Below are positions 7,795-15,715 of a DNA stretch of 64,000 nt, piece after piece. The notes under the pieces are model-generated. The model worked only from the letters and a program-made list of their open reading frames with translations, was not told the origin of the DNA and did not search any database. The DNA is from Mycobacterium deserti (GTDB taxonomy: Bacteria > Actinomycetota > Actinomycetes > Mycobacteriales > Mycobacteriaceae). The position numbers and the translations under genes are program-made. Location of the stretch: assembly GCF_025345615.1 (NCBI RefSeq), contig NZ_JAODWD010000001.1, positions 685,304 to 749,303 of the forward strand. Reading direction: 5' to 3'. Every line of letters starts with the position of its first letter. The first letter of the stretch is position 1.

Positions 7795-8244
7795 GTGCTT
7801 CGCTTTGATCCGTTCAGTGACCTTGATGCTCTGACCCGGGGCCTGCTGACCAGCCAGACCGGATCAAATCGCACCCCCCGGTTCATGCCGATGGATCTGT
7901 GCAAGGTTGACGACCATTACCTGCTGACGGCCGACCTGCCCGGTGTTGACCCCGGCTCGGTGGACGTGAACGTCGACAGCGGCACGTTGACCATCTCGGC
8001 GCATAGAACCGCCCGCTCGGAGGACGCCGTGCAGTGGCTCGCCAACGAGCGGTTCTTCGGCACCTACCGCAGGCAGCTCTCCCTCGGCGAAGGCATCGAC
8101 GCATCGGCGATCTCGGCGACGTACGAGAACGGTGTTCTGACCGTCACCATTCCGATCGCCGAGCGCGCCAAGCCGCGCAAGATCAGCGTCGCCCACGGCG
8201 GCGAGCAGCGCTCGATCCAACCGACAACGGTCGACGCGGAGTAG
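7795..8244 (+). CDS. Hsp20/alpha-crystallin small heat-shock protein (18-kDa antigen type)
   Basis: A 149-aa ATP-independent holdase chaperone. The alpha-crystallin domain runs from about residue 33 (FMPMDLCKVDDHYLLTADLPGV) to about 130, with the GVLTVTIP strand and an AERAKPRKISV tail as in the mycobacterial 18-kDa antigen (Hsp18). I use the GTG at 7795 because AGGAGGTG lies 6-7 bases upstream; an ATG at 7777 would place that site inside the gene. A CIRCE element upstream predicts HrcA control together with groEL/groES. It is convergent with a GNAT gene across a strong hairpin. Confidence 0.93.
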   Translation: MLRFDPFSDLDALTRGLLTSQTGSNRTPRFMPMDLCKVDDHYLLTADLPGVDPGSVDVNVDSGTLTISAHRTARSEDAVQWLANERFFGTYRRQLSLGEGIDASAISATYENGVLTVTIPIAERAKPRKISVAHGGEQRSIQPTTVDAE

Positions 8245-8253
8245 GGCGGCCCC

Positions 8254-8850
8254 TCAGCCGTTGCGGTCCAACCGGTACTTCAGGTTGGACCGCACGGCCG
8301 GCCACTCGATGTCCAGTATCGAATAGACGACGGTGTCGCGGCGCGAGCCATCGGCCAGGATCTGATGGCTGCGCAGCACACCGTCGAGCTTGGCTCCCAG
8401 CCCCTCGATCGCCGCACGGCTGCCGAAGTTGAAGAAGTGTGTGCGGAATTCAACTGCAACGCAGTTCAATTGGCCGAAGGCGTGGCCGAGCATGAGCAGT
8501 TTGGTTTCACTGTTCACCCCGCTGCGCCGTGCCGATTCGACATACCAGGTGTTGCCGATCTCCAACCTGCGGTTCGGCGCGTCGACATTCATATAGCTCG
8601 ACGACCCGACGAATGCGCCGTCTAGACGCCGGACCACCAGCGTCAGGCCGGTGTCAGGGGTCTGCGCAGCCAACCGCGCATCGACCCACGCCTCCACCCG
8701 GTCCGGTGCAGGCGCCGCCGTGAACCACAGCTGCCCCAGCTCGCCGTCGGCGGCGGCTGCAGCGATCTCCGGAACATGCTCGCGGGTAAGCGGTTCCAGC
8801 GTCACCCAGCGGTCCCCGGCCAGCGTTACCGGCTCGACGAAGCCGCTCAT
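8254..8850 (-). CDS. GNAT-family N-acetyltransferase (RimJ/RimL-like)
   Basis: A 198-aa acetyltransferase of the Acetyltransf_3 (RimJ/RimL) type: VTLEPLTREHVPEI at the N-terminus, VGSSSYMNVDAPNRRLEIGNTW in the core strands, and NFGSRAAIEGLGAKLDGVLR before the C-terminal strand. It would transfer acetyl from acetyl-CoA to an amine of a protein or small molecule; the substrate is unknown. The open frame continues upstream, but the ATG at 8850 overlaps the stop of the membrane-protein gene (ATGA) and gives the normal family N-terminus. The two genes form a small operon. Confidence 0.88.
   Translation of the reverse strand: MSGFVEPVTLAGDRWVTLEPLTREHVPEIAAAAADGELGQLWFTAAPAPDRVEAWVDARLAAQTPDTGLTLVVRRLDGAFVGSSSYMNVDAPNRRLEIGNTWYVESARRSGVNSETKLLMLGHAFGQLNCVAVEFRTHFFNFGSRAAIEGLGAKLDGVLRSHQILADGSRRDTVVYSILDIEWPAVRSNLKYRLDRNG
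8262..8294. terminator. Perfect 12-bp hairpin between convergent hsp20 and GNAT genes
   Basis: TGCGGTCCAACC (8262-8273) and its exact complement (8283-8294) with a 9-base loop begin 18 bases after the Hsp20 stop codon and lie in the last codons of the leftward GNAT gene. Its place between convergent genes suggests a terminator for the rightward transcript. There is no T-run, as is common for proposed mycobacterial terminators. Confidence 0.55.
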
Positions 8851-9275
8851 GCCGTTCGGTTGCCTGCCCACGCGGCCAACATCGCCCACACCGACAGCAG
8901 CACCGCGACGATCGCCAATGCGCCCCCGACATACAGCCCGTACCCCGCTGACACCGGCGGGTAGACGTACAGGCGGTAGTACCACAGGGTGAGAACTACC
9001 AGCAGCACCGAAATACCCAGTGCCGCAGATGAAGCCAGGCGCGACGACAGATTGCGAGCCGCCATCGCGCCCGCGACGATCAACGCCGCCGCCAGGAGCA
9101 CGATGAGTTGACCGACGCCGAACCCCGGCGGTGGCACTGACAGAGTGCCGTTGACGCCGCCGATCGCGGTGGCACGCCCTCCACCGTCGGCCGTCGAGGT
9201 GAGCCATGGGAGCCATGCGCTCACCGCGACGATCGCCGCTGACAGCGCGACCAGCCAACCGGGGCGCAAGCGCAT
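8847..9275 (-). CDS. Four-helix membrane protein of unknown function
   Basis: A 142-aa hydrophobic protein with four predicted transmembrane helices (about residues 7-25, 54-74, 82-100 and 113-135). The glycine-rich loop after helix 1 (TSTADGGGRATAIGG) is common in small actinobacterial membrane proteins of unknown role. I recognise no catalytic motif. It is the first gene of an operon with the GNAT gene. A TAGTCT hexamer (9282-9287) ends 6 bases before its ATG, so it probably makes a leaderless mRNA. Confidence 0.75.
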   Translation of the reverse strand: MRLRPGWLVALSAAIVAVSAWLPWLTSTADGGGRATAIGGVNGTLSVPPPGFGVGQLIVLLAAALIVAGAMAARNLSSRLASSAALGISVLLVVLTLWYYRLYVYPPVSAGYGLYVGGALAIVAVLLSVWAMLAAWAGNRTA

Positions 9276-9281
9276 GCGATG

Positions 9282-9291
9282 AGACTACGGT
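9282..9291. promoter_or_regulatory. Overlapping divergent -10 elements with leaderless starts
   Basis: On the minus strand TAGTCT (9282-9287) lies 6 bases before the ATG at 9275. On the plus strand TACGGT (9286-9291) lies 6 bases before the ATG at 9298. The two hexamers share two bases, so RNA polymerase can probably serve only one direction at a time. Confidence 0.5.
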
Positions 9292-9297
9292 ATGGCA

Positions 9298-9744
9298 ATG
9301 ACCGAACTACCGGACTGGGCACGCCGACTCGACCTGTCGCCGCATCCCGAGGGTGGCTGGTTCAAAGAGACCTGGCGCAGCGATCTGACCATGCCGCAAT
9401 CCGCGTTGCCGCCGGACTACACCGGGCCCCGCAGCGCCGGCACGGCCATCCTGTTCCTGCTCATGCCGGGTCAGCAGTCGGCGTGGCACACCGTGCGCAG
9501 CGCCGAACTGTGGCTCTTCCACTTCGGTAGTCCGCTACTGCTCGAGATCGGGACCGAGCAGGCCAGCGCCACAACGCATCTGCTCGGCGCGGACATCGCG
9601 GCGGACGAGCACCCACAGATCGTGGCGCCGCCCGGCAACTGGCAGCGGGCCCGCCCCCGCGACGACCAGCCGAGCCTGGTCAGCTGCGTGGTGGTACCCG
9701 GCTTCGACTTCGCCGACTTCTCACTCGCCGCTCCTAGCGGCTGA
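9298..9744 (+). CDS. Cupin-fold DUF985 protein
   Basis: A 148-aa protein of the DUF985/cupin_5 family: LDLSPHPEGGWFKETWRS, TAILFLLMPGQQSAWHTVRSAELWLFHFG, and VAPPGNWQRARP in place of the usual PAGxWQ/FxA strand. The fold is a double-stranded beta-helix; H55-type residues in SAWH and LFHFG could hold a metal, but no activity is established for the family. I prefer the ATG at 9298 to that at 9292 because a TANNNT element ends 6 bases before it. Its 3' end overlaps the convergent BKACE gene by 11 bases. Confidence 0.8.
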   Translation: MTELPDWARRLDLSPHPEGGWFKETWRSDLTMPQSALPPDYTGPRSAGTAILFLLMPGQQSAWHTVRSAELWLFHFGSPLLLEIGTEQASATTHLLGADIAADEHPQIVAPPGNWQRARPRDDQPSLVSCVVVPGFDFADFSLAAPSG

Positions 9745-10456
9745 GCAACTCGAGCGCCGCGGACACCAGCGCCGCGTTGTCCGGTGCCAACGACCCGTCA
9801 GGCAGATGCAGAGTGTCCTCCAGACCAATGCGGGTCTGCACGCCGCGCCTGCCTGCGTGTTCCAGCAGCGGCCAACAACTTTCGTCGAGTCCGTGCAGGA
9901 GCACGGGTGCGGGTGAGCCGGCCGATCTCACCGTGCTGAGCAACACGTCGGCGGTCGCCGCGTCACCGTCGCCCTGCAATTCGATCATCACCCGCAGGCA
10001 GTGCTCGGCGATGTCGGAGGCGGCCCACGAGGCCGCGGCATCGGCGTCGAAGATGCCGGCTTCGACGCCGACACCCTTGCCCAGCAGCAGACGCGCCAGA
10101 TCCTCCGAGCCGGGCTCGTGCCAGTTTACCGAGGCGAAGTCGGGCAGCACAGTCCATGCCTCGACGGTGCGTAAGCGTTCTCGCTCGTTACGCAACGCCC
10201 AGTAGCCCGTCGTCACCCCGAGCGGCAGACCCGGCACCGTGTGGCGCACCGCGGTCACCGCGGCGGCGACGACCTCGGGTTGTAGTGAGTCGGCGCCGTC
10301 AGCGTCCTTGGGATGCAGGTGCACCGCCTTGGCGCCCGCTCGGTGCACGGCGAGCGCCTCGGCAGCCAGCTGATCGGGGCTGACCGGCAGGTTCGGGTGC
10401 TGATCGGGGGTGCGGGCGCCGTTGATGCACGCCTTCACGTAGATCTGCGCGGGCAT
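9734..10456 (-). CDS. BKACE family beta-keto acid cleavage enzyme (DUF849)
   Basis: A 240-aa TIM-barrel protein of the beta-keto acid cleavage family, which condenses a beta-keto acid with acetyl-CoA and splits it with Zn2+. VKACINGART at the N-terminus, AKAVHLHPKDADG (two metal-binding His) near residue 45, and RIGLEDTLHLPDG near the C-terminus are hallmarks. At 240 aa it is shorter than the usual 270-310 aa, as seen in several actinobacterial members. It lies one base after the stop codon of the S4-domain gene, so both probably share a transcript. The substrate is not predictable. Confidence 0.85.
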   Translation of the reverse strand: MPAQIYVKACINGARTPDQHPNLPVSPDQLAAEALAVHRAGAKAVHLHPKDADGADSLQPEVVAAAVTAVRHTVPGLPLGVTTGYWALRNERERLRTVEAWTVLPDFASVNWHEPGSEDLARLLLGKGVGVEAGIFDADAAASWAASDIAEHCLRVMIELQGDGDAATADVLLSTVRSAGSPAPVLLHGLDESCWPLLEHAGRRGVQTRIGLEDTLHLPDGSLAPDNAALVSAALELLSR

Positions 10457-10457
10457 C

Positions 10458-10823
10458 TCAGAACCGTCCAGCGCGCAGCTTGTCCAGCAGCCTTCGGTCC
10501 CGCTTGGTAGGCCGTCCTGCCCCCCGGTCGCGTGCCGCGACCGTAATGGTCTCTGTCGGCGCGGGTTTCGGCGATCGATCCAGGAAGCACGTCACCGCGT
10601 CGGCCGCCCCCACCCGTTTCTGTATCACCCGCACCACCTCAACAACGCGCGTGGCCTGACCGATCCGCGCGCGCACCTCGTCGCCGGGCGACACCGGGGT
10701 GGCCGGCTTTGCGGGCCGCCCGTTGACCCGGACGTGCCCACCCCGGCACGCCTCGGCGGCGTCGGGTCGGGTCTTCATCAGGCGGACGGACCATAACCAC
10801 CTGTCCACACGGGTCGACTCCAC
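10458..10823 (-). CDS. S4-domain RNA-binding protein (Hsp15-like)
   Basis: A 121-aa protein with an N-terminal S4 RNA-binding domain (TRVDRWLWSVRLMKTRPDAAEACRGGHVRVNGRPAKPATPVSPGDEV) and a basic C-terminal tail (GAGRPTKRDRRLLDKLRAGRF). Relatives such as E. coli Hsp15 bind stalled 50S subunits carrying peptidyl-tRNA. I place the start at GTG 10823, giving the usual MESTRVDRW N-terminus; a GTG at 10841 is possible. It is first in an operon with the BKACE gene and faces the repeat-rich promoter region 10860-10900. Confidence 0.85.
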   Translation of the reverse strand: MESTRVDRWLWSVRLMKTRPDAAEACRGGHVRVNGRPAKPATPVSPGDEVRARIGQATRVVEVVRVIQKRVGAADAVTCFLDRSPKPAPTETITVAARDRGAGRPTKRDRRLLDKLRAGRF

Positions 10824-10859
10824 GCATCCATTCTGGCCCACCGGCCGATCGCCGCGATT

Positions 10860-10900
10860 ACCTTATTGTGACCTTATTTTGTCCTTAAATTTCTTATAAT
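10860..10900 (+). promoter_or_regulatory. Three 11-bp direct repeats leading into a consensus -10 box
   Basis: ACCTTATTGTG (10860-10870), ACCTTATTTTG (10871-10881) and TCCTTAAATTT (10882-10892) follow head to tail, then TATAAT at 10895-10900. The 11-base period is that of OmpR/PhoB-type response-regulator boxes (a heptamer plus 4 bases, repeated). It is a sharply AT-rich island in high-GC DNA between divergent genes. The SDR gene at 10944 lies just downstream. Confidence 0.6.
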
Positions 10901-10943
10901 CTCGTGTACGGTGGGCGCACGGCAGCGAGGGAAGGAACCCGAT

Positions 10944-11600
10944 ATGCATCACGCACCGGCACGTATCGTTCTGATCACCGGCGGATCGAGAGGCATCGGC
11001 GCCGAGGTCGCACAGCAACTCGCCGACGCCGACACCCACGTCATCGTGAACTACCGAAAGACGGCGGCACGCGCCGAGGCCATTGCCGAGGCCATTCGCA
11101 GCGCAGGCGGGAACGCCTCGACCATCGGCGCCGATATCTCCGACCAGACCGAGTGCGCCGCGATGATCGACACCATCGCGGCGCGATTCGGCCGGTTGGA
11201 CGCCCTGATACTCAACGCATCGGTCAGCGTCGAACTGGGCGCGCACCCCGGTTACGCGATGCGCCGCAACCGCGACGCACAACGGCGCGTCGCGCTGCTG
11301 GCCGTGCCGCTGATGCCCGCAGGCGGGCATATCGTCTTCGTCACCAGCCACCAGGCTCACTTCTTTCCCCACAAGGCTGTGCCGAAGGGTTACACCGCAA
11401 TCGCCGCGAGCAAGCAGGCCGGCGAAGCGACGCTGCACGCGATGCGTGCGCAATTCCATCGCGCCGGTGTGCATTTCACGGTGGTCTCCGGCGAAGACAG
11501 CGACGGCCACTTCGCCGAGGCGATCGTGAACGCGGCCCGCAACCCGAACCCGTCCGGGACCGTCTGCGTCGGCGGGCCGCGCCACCTGCTGAGCGCCTAG
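10944..11600 (+). CDS. SDR-family oxidoreductase with atypical active site
   Basis: A 218-aa Rossmann-fold short-chain dehydrogenase. The cofactor motif TGGSRGIG lies at residues 13-20, and NASVSVEL takes the place of the NAG strand. The usual YxxxK is altered: the segment reads GYTAIAASKQAGEATL, with Ile where Tyr is expected and a Tyr three residues earlier. This pattern recurs in one actinobacterial SDR subgroup. The ATG at 10944 has AAGGAA upstream and a TATAAT -10 behind it; an in-frame GTG at 10911 does not. It converges on the amidohydrolase across an imperfect hairpin. Confidence 0.8.
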   Translation: MHHAPARIVLITGGSRGIGAEVAQQLADADTHVIVNYRKTAARAEAIAEAIRSAGGNASTIGADISDQTECAAMIDTIAARFGRLDALILNASVSVELGAHPGYAMRRNRDAQRRVALLAVPLMPAGGHIVFVTSHQAHFFPHKAVPKGYTAIAASKQAGEATLHAMRAQFHRAGVHFTVVSGEDSDGHFAEAIVNAARNPNPSGTVCVGGPRHLLSA

Positions 11601-11628
11601 CTCGCCACTTTCGCCGAGCTTAGGAGGC
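11594..11628. terminator. Imperfect hairpin between convergent genes
   Basis: CGCCTAGCTCG (11594-11604) can pair with CGAGCTTAGGAGGCG (up to 11628), with small bulges and a 10-base loop. It spans the stop codons of the rightward SDR and the leftward amidohydrolase, the expected place for a shared terminator. There is no T-run. Confidence 0.4.
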
Positions 11629-12516
11629 GACGCCGAGCACCCGCAACGCGTTCTCTTTGTAGATCAACGGCACCACCGCCGGGTCGATGTCGAGCGTCTC
11701 GAAGTCGCGCTTCCACCGGTCCAGCTGGATGTAGGGATAGTCCGTGCCGAACAACACTTTTGTGCGCAACTGTCTGCTCATTGCGCGCACCAGTTGCGTC
11801 GGGAAGTACTTGGGGCTCCAGCCGCTCAGATCGACATAGACATTGCTCTTGTGCCCGGCGATGGCGATCTGTGAATCCACCCACGGCACCGCCGGATGGG
11901 CCATCACGATCGTCATCTCTGGAAAGTCGGCGGCCACGTCGTCAAGCAGCATCGGATCCGAGTAGCGCAGTTTGATGCGATGCCCGCCCGGCAGTCCGGC
12001 GCCGATGCCGGTCTGACCGGTGTGAAACAGAGCGGGCACCCTGGCCTCGGTGATCGCCTCGTAGATCGGATAGAAGCGGCGGTCATTCGGCTCGAAGGCC
12101 TGCATACTCGGATGGAACTTGAACCCCTTGACGCCGTAGTCGCGGACCAGTTCGTGCACGCGGTGCACGGCGCGACGCTCGTGCCACGGGTCGACGCTGC
12201 CGAACGGGATCAGCACGTCGTTGTTGCGCGCCGCGCCCGCGATCAGGTCCTCGACCGAGTTCGGCACGTGCCGCATGGCTGTGCGCGCATCGACGGTGAA
12301 CACCACCGCGGCGGTGTTGTGCCTCCGGTACTCGTCGGCCAGTGCGTCCACGCTGGACAGGGCACCAGGCCCGCGTTTGAAGTACTGCCCGACAGCGTCG
12401 ACCAGTTCGTCGTCGTATGCCTTCCGGCCGTGGCCGTCGACCTCCACATGGGTGTGGATGTCGATGGCCGCAACGCGTCCGAAATCGACTCCGTAGTGGT
12501 ACTTCTCGGCGGTCAT
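11620..12516 (-). CDS. Amidohydrolase family 2 metal-dependent hydrolase (ACMSD-like)
   Basis: A 298-aa TIM-barrel amidohydrolase. AIDIHTHVEVDG (HxH metal site, residues 19-21), KGFKFHPSMQAF, ALFHTGQTG, IVMAHPAVPWVD and LFGTDYPY (metal-binding Asp) follow in family order. Members decarboxylate or hydrolyse ring-cleavage products and lactones. It is the last gene of the long leftward operon starting near 27118, so it probably acts late on an opened ring product. Spacing to the aldehyde dehydrogenase gene is 9 bases. Confidence 0.87.
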   Translation of the reverse strand: MTAEKYHYGVDFGRVAAIDIHTHVEVDGHGRKAYDDELVDAVGQYFKRGPGALSSVDALADEYRRHNTAAVVFTVDARTAMRHVPNSVEDLIAGAARNNDVLIPFGSVDPWHERRAVHRVHELVRDYGVKGFKFHPSMQAFEPNDRRFYPIYEAITEARVPALFHTGQTGIGAGLPGGHRIKLRYSDPMLLDDVAADFPEMTIVMAHPAVPWVDSQIAIAGHKSNVYVDLSGWSPKYFPTQLVRAMSRQLRTKVLFGTDYPYIQLDRWKRDFETLDIDPAVVPLIYKENALRVLGVAS

Positions 12517-12525
12517 GTGCCGACG

Positions 12526-13962
12526 CTATCCGGCGGCGGCCTCCTGCACGTAGCCCAGGGCGGCCTTGGTTTCCAGGAACTCATCGAAGCCGAACTGGCC
12601 CCACTCGCGCCCGTTACCACTGCGCTTGTAGCCGCCGAACGGGGCGTTCATGTCGAAGCCGTGGTTGATCGCCACCGAACCGGCCCGGATCCGGCGCGCC
12701 ACCTGCCGAGCCTTGTCGAGATCGGCCGCCGACACGTAACCGGCCAGGCCGTAGTCGGTGTCGTTGGCAATCTCCAAGGCCTGGTCGAGATCGTCGTAGC
12801 CGAGGATGCACAGCACCGGCCCGAAGATCTCCTCACGCGCGATCGTCATGTCGTTGGTGACGTTCGCGAACACCGTCGGCTTGACGTAGTAGCCCTTCTC
12901 CAGCCCCTCCGGCCGGCCACAGCCACCGACGACGACCGTCGCGCCTTCGTCGATGCCCTTCTGGATCAGACCCTGGATCTTGTCGAACTGGGCCTTGGAA
13001 GCCACCGGGCCTATCGCGGTCTTCTCGTTCGGATCGCCGACCTTGACCGCCGACGCGGTCTCCTTGGCGACCGCGATCGCCTCGTCCATCCGCGAATTGG
13101 GCACCAGCATGCGCGACGGCGCGTTGCAGCTCTGGCCGCTGTTCATCATCATCACCGACGTGCCGGCGGCCACGCTCTGGGCGAACGCGTCGTCGTCGAG
13201 CACGATGTTGGGGCTCTTGCCGCCGAGTTCCTGGGTCACCCGCTTGACGGTCGCCGCGGCATTCTTCGCGACATCCACCCCTGCGCGCGTCGACCCGGTG
13301 AACGACACCATGTCGATGTCGGGGTGGCTCGATAGCGCCGCGCCGACGCCGGGTCCGTCGCCGTAGACCAGGTTGTACACACCGGCGGGAACGCCTGCCG
13401 CCTCGATGATCTCGGTGAAGATCTGCGCCGAGTACGGCGCCACCTCCGACGGCTTGAGCACCATCGTGCAGCCCGTCGCCAGCGCCGGGTAGACCTTGCA
13501 CGCGATCTGATTGATCGGCCAGTTCCACGGAGTGATCAAGCCGCAGACGCCGATCGGCTCCTTGACCACCAGCGTGGTGCCGTGCTGCTCCTCGAACTCG
13601 AAGTTCTTCAAGACGTCGATCGCGGTGGCCAGGTGCCCGAGGCCGAGGTGCACCTGTGGACCGGCCGCCAGTGAGGCAGGCGCACCCATCTCCTCGGTGA
13701 CCGCGTCGGCCAGGTCGTCGGTCCGCTTCTGATACTCGCCCATGATGGCCTGCAACACGTCGAGGCGTTCCTCCCGGCTGGTCTGCGACCAGGTGGCAAA
13801 GGCGCGGCGGGCGGCCTGCACGGCCACGTCGACGTCGGCCGCCGAACCGATGGCGATCTTGCCGGAGACCTGTTCGGTGGTCGGGTTGTCGACCTCGAGC
13901 GAGTTGGGCCGGACCGGGTCGACCCACTGGCCGTCGATGTAGAACTTCAGGTATTCGCGCAT
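12526..13962 (-). CDS. NAD(P)-dependent aldehyde dehydrogenase
   Basis: A 478-aa ALDH superfamily enzyme that oxidises an aldehyde to a carboxylate. The catalytic base is Glu245 (QELGGKSPN) and the nucleophile Cys279 (NSGQSCNAPSR). The cofactor motif FTGSTRAG lies at 221-228 and TPWNWPINQ at 144-152. The length is normal and all key residues are present. It sits between the ThDP enzyme and the amidohydrolase in the catabolic operon and may oxidise an aldehyde released by the ThDP enzyme; that link is inferred from order only. Confidence 0.93.
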   Translation of the reverse strand: MREYLKFYIDGQWVDPVRPNSLEVDNPTTEQVSGKIAIGSAADVDVAVQAARRAFATWSQTSREERLDVLQAIMGEYQKRTDDLADAVTEEMGAPASLAAGPQVHLGLGHLATAIDVLKNFEFEEQHGTTLVVKEPIGVCGLITPWNWPINQIACKVYPALATGCTMVLKPSEVAPYSAQIFTEIIEAAGVPAGVYNLVYGDGPGVGAALSSHPDIDMVSFTGSTRAGVDVAKNAAATVKRVTQELGGKSPNIVLDDDAFAQSVAAGTSVMMMNSGQSCNAPSRMLVPNSRMDEAIAVAKETASAVKVGDPNEKTAIGPVASKAQFDKIQGLIQKGIDEGATVVVGGCGRPEGLEKGYYVKPTVFANVTNDMTIAREEIFGPVLCILGYDDLDQALEIANDTDYGLAGYVSAADLDKARQVARRIRAGSVAINHGFDMNAPFGGYKRSGNGREWGQFGFDEFLETKAALGYVQEAAAG

Positions 13963-13989
13963 GGGTTCACTCTTCCGTATGGACGGGTC

Positions 13990-15702
13990 TTACTGGGTAC
14001 CTTCGGCATACCAGGTGCGGAATCGGTCGTACTTGGGCATCTCCTCGGAGTTCGCGGTCGGGTCGATGCACACATGCACCACACCGACTTTGCCGCTGGC
14101 GTACGCGCGAGCGATCGCCGGTCCGATCTCCTCTTCCTTCTCCACGTACTCACCGTGGCAGCCGAAGCCCTCGGCGATCTTGTCCATCCGGACATCCTTG
14201 CTCCAGTGCACGCCGGGCTGAGGGGACGGCTGGGAGAACGTGCGCTTGTACACGCCCACTTCGAGGCCCCACTGGTGATCGACACCCACCACGCACACCA
14301 GCGGCAACCCCTCGCGCGCGGCCGTCTCGAGTTCTGCGATGTGAAACAGGAACGCCGAGTCACTGGTCAGCAGCATGACCGGACGCTTGCGTCCCTCGGC
14401 GATCGATGCGCCGACGGCGTAGGGCAGGCCGGTGCCGAGGTGCCCGAAGTTCTGGTTCCAAATCACGTCGCGCGGTTTCGACTGGGAGTACGTCCATTGG
14501 AAGATCACGGTCGCGCCGCCGTCGCGCACCATGATGCCGTCGTCGAGTTCGTCGAACGCCTTGGTCGCCTCGACCACATAGCGCGCCGGGTGCACCGGGG
14601 TCCGTCCACTCGGGGCCTCCTCGGCCACCCGGGCCAGCTCCGCGGCGTCGGCCTCGACGAGGGCCTCCAGGTTGACCGAAGGTGCGCGCGGGGTGTCCCG
14701 CAGCGCTTCGACGAGCTGCGGTACGACGCCACGCAGATCGCCGACCAGCGCCACGTCGAACTGCCGGTTCACGCCGATGGCGGTCGGGTCTTGCTCGACG
14801 TACACCCACTTGCGGTTCGCATCGTTGCCGGCCCAGTGCTGGGTCCGGCCGTAGTGCATGGGCTCACCGAGCTCGGTTCCCAACGCCACGCACAGGTCGG
14901 AATCCTCGACTGCCTCGTTGGCGGCCGGGGAGAACAAGTAGGGGAAGGTCCGCTCCTGCAGTCCCGGGATGAACGACGTGCCGCCGGAGGTCTGGATCAC
15001 CGGGCAGGCCATCAGCTCGGCCAGCTCCTTGACCTCCTGCTGGGTGCGCGACGTGTGGACGCCGTGACCCACCAGCAGGATCGGGCTCTTGGCCTCGCGG
15101 ATCAGTGCGACGGCCTCGGCGACCTCTTTCTCACCAGCGCCCTGATTGACGAGGCGATACCGGTTCGGCGGCAACGGATCCGGGACTTCGAGTTCTTCGA
15201 GGATGACGTGTGACGGGTACTCGATGTAGCTGGGGCCGGGGGTACCGGACATCGATCGGCGGATGGCCTCACGGATGATCTCGTCGGTCTGGTCGGCGTA
15301 TTCGATCGAGCTGCTGTATTTGACCGACGGCGTGAAAAGCCCTTCCTGCTGCACGAACTGGATGCGCCCCCGTCGCACGCGCCGTTCGGTGACACGCGCC
15401 CGCTGACCGCCGAGGAAGATGACGGGTGAGTTCTCGACGAGGGCGCACATCATGGCGCCGGCGATATTGGCCACGCCAGGTCCGAGTGTGCCGATACACA
15501 ATCCGGGCTTGCCGGTCATCCGTGACGCCGCCTCGGCCATGAAGCCTGCGCTGAGCTCGTGATGCGGCGCAACGACCGACCATCCGCGGGCTTCGGCTTC
15601 GGTGAACATGTGCACGAAGTTGGGGTCAGGGATACCGAACAGCGTGTTGACGCCCTCGGCCTCGAACAGGTCGAGAATGCGTTTGTAGACAGGTACTCCC
15701 AC
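13990..15702 (-). CDS. Thiamine-diphosphate enzyme (acetolactate synthase / 2-hydroxyacyl-CoA lyase family)
   Basis: A 570-aa three-domain ThDP enzyme: N-terminal PYR domain with the catalytic Glu49 (PHHELSAGF), central domain, and C-terminal PP domain. The cofactor motif is unusual: the GDG that opens it reads SDS (residues 447-449), and the closing NN reads VD (474-475). D448 is kept and D475 could replace the metal ligand. Relatives make or cleave C-C bonds next to a carbonyl (benzoylformate or oxalyl-CoA decarboxylase, 2-hydroxyacyl-CoA lyase). Next to an aldehyde dehydrogenase, a lyase or decarboxylase role is the best guess. Confidence 0.85.
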   Translation of the reverse strand: MGVPVYKRILDLFEAEGVNTLFGIPDPNFVHMFTEAEARGWSVVAPHHELSAGFMAEAASRMTGKPGLCIGTLGPGVANIAGAMMCALVENSPVIFLGGQRARVTERRVRRGRIQFVQQEGLFTPSVKYSSSIEYADQTDEIIREAIRRSMSGTPGPSYIEYPSHVILEELEVPDPLPPNRYRLVNQGAGEKEVAEAVALIREAKSPILLVGHGVHTSRTQQEVKELAELMACPVIQTSGGTSFIPGLQERTFPYLFSPAANEAVEDSDLCVALGTELGEPMHYGRTQHWAGNDANRKWVYVEQDPTAIGVNRQFDVALVGDLRGVVPQLVEALRDTPRAPSVNLEALVEADAAELARVAEEAPSGRTPVHPARYVVEATKAFDELDDGIMVRDGGATVIFQWTYSQSKPRDVIWNQNFGHLGTGLPYAVGASIAEGRKRPVMLLTSDSAFLFHIAELETAAREGLPLVCVVGVDHQWGLEVGVYKRTFSQPSPQPGVHWSKDVRMDKIAEGFGCHGEYVEKEEEIGPAIARAYASGKVGVVHVCIDPTANSEEMPKYDRFRTWYAEGTQ

Positions 15703-15715
15703 GACGAATCTCCTT

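Noticed and set aside
11896-13335. A 479-codon plus-strand frame opposite the amidohydrolase and aldehyde dehydrogenase genes
   Set aside because: Both minus-strand genes have complete active sites; the frame is a compositional shadow.
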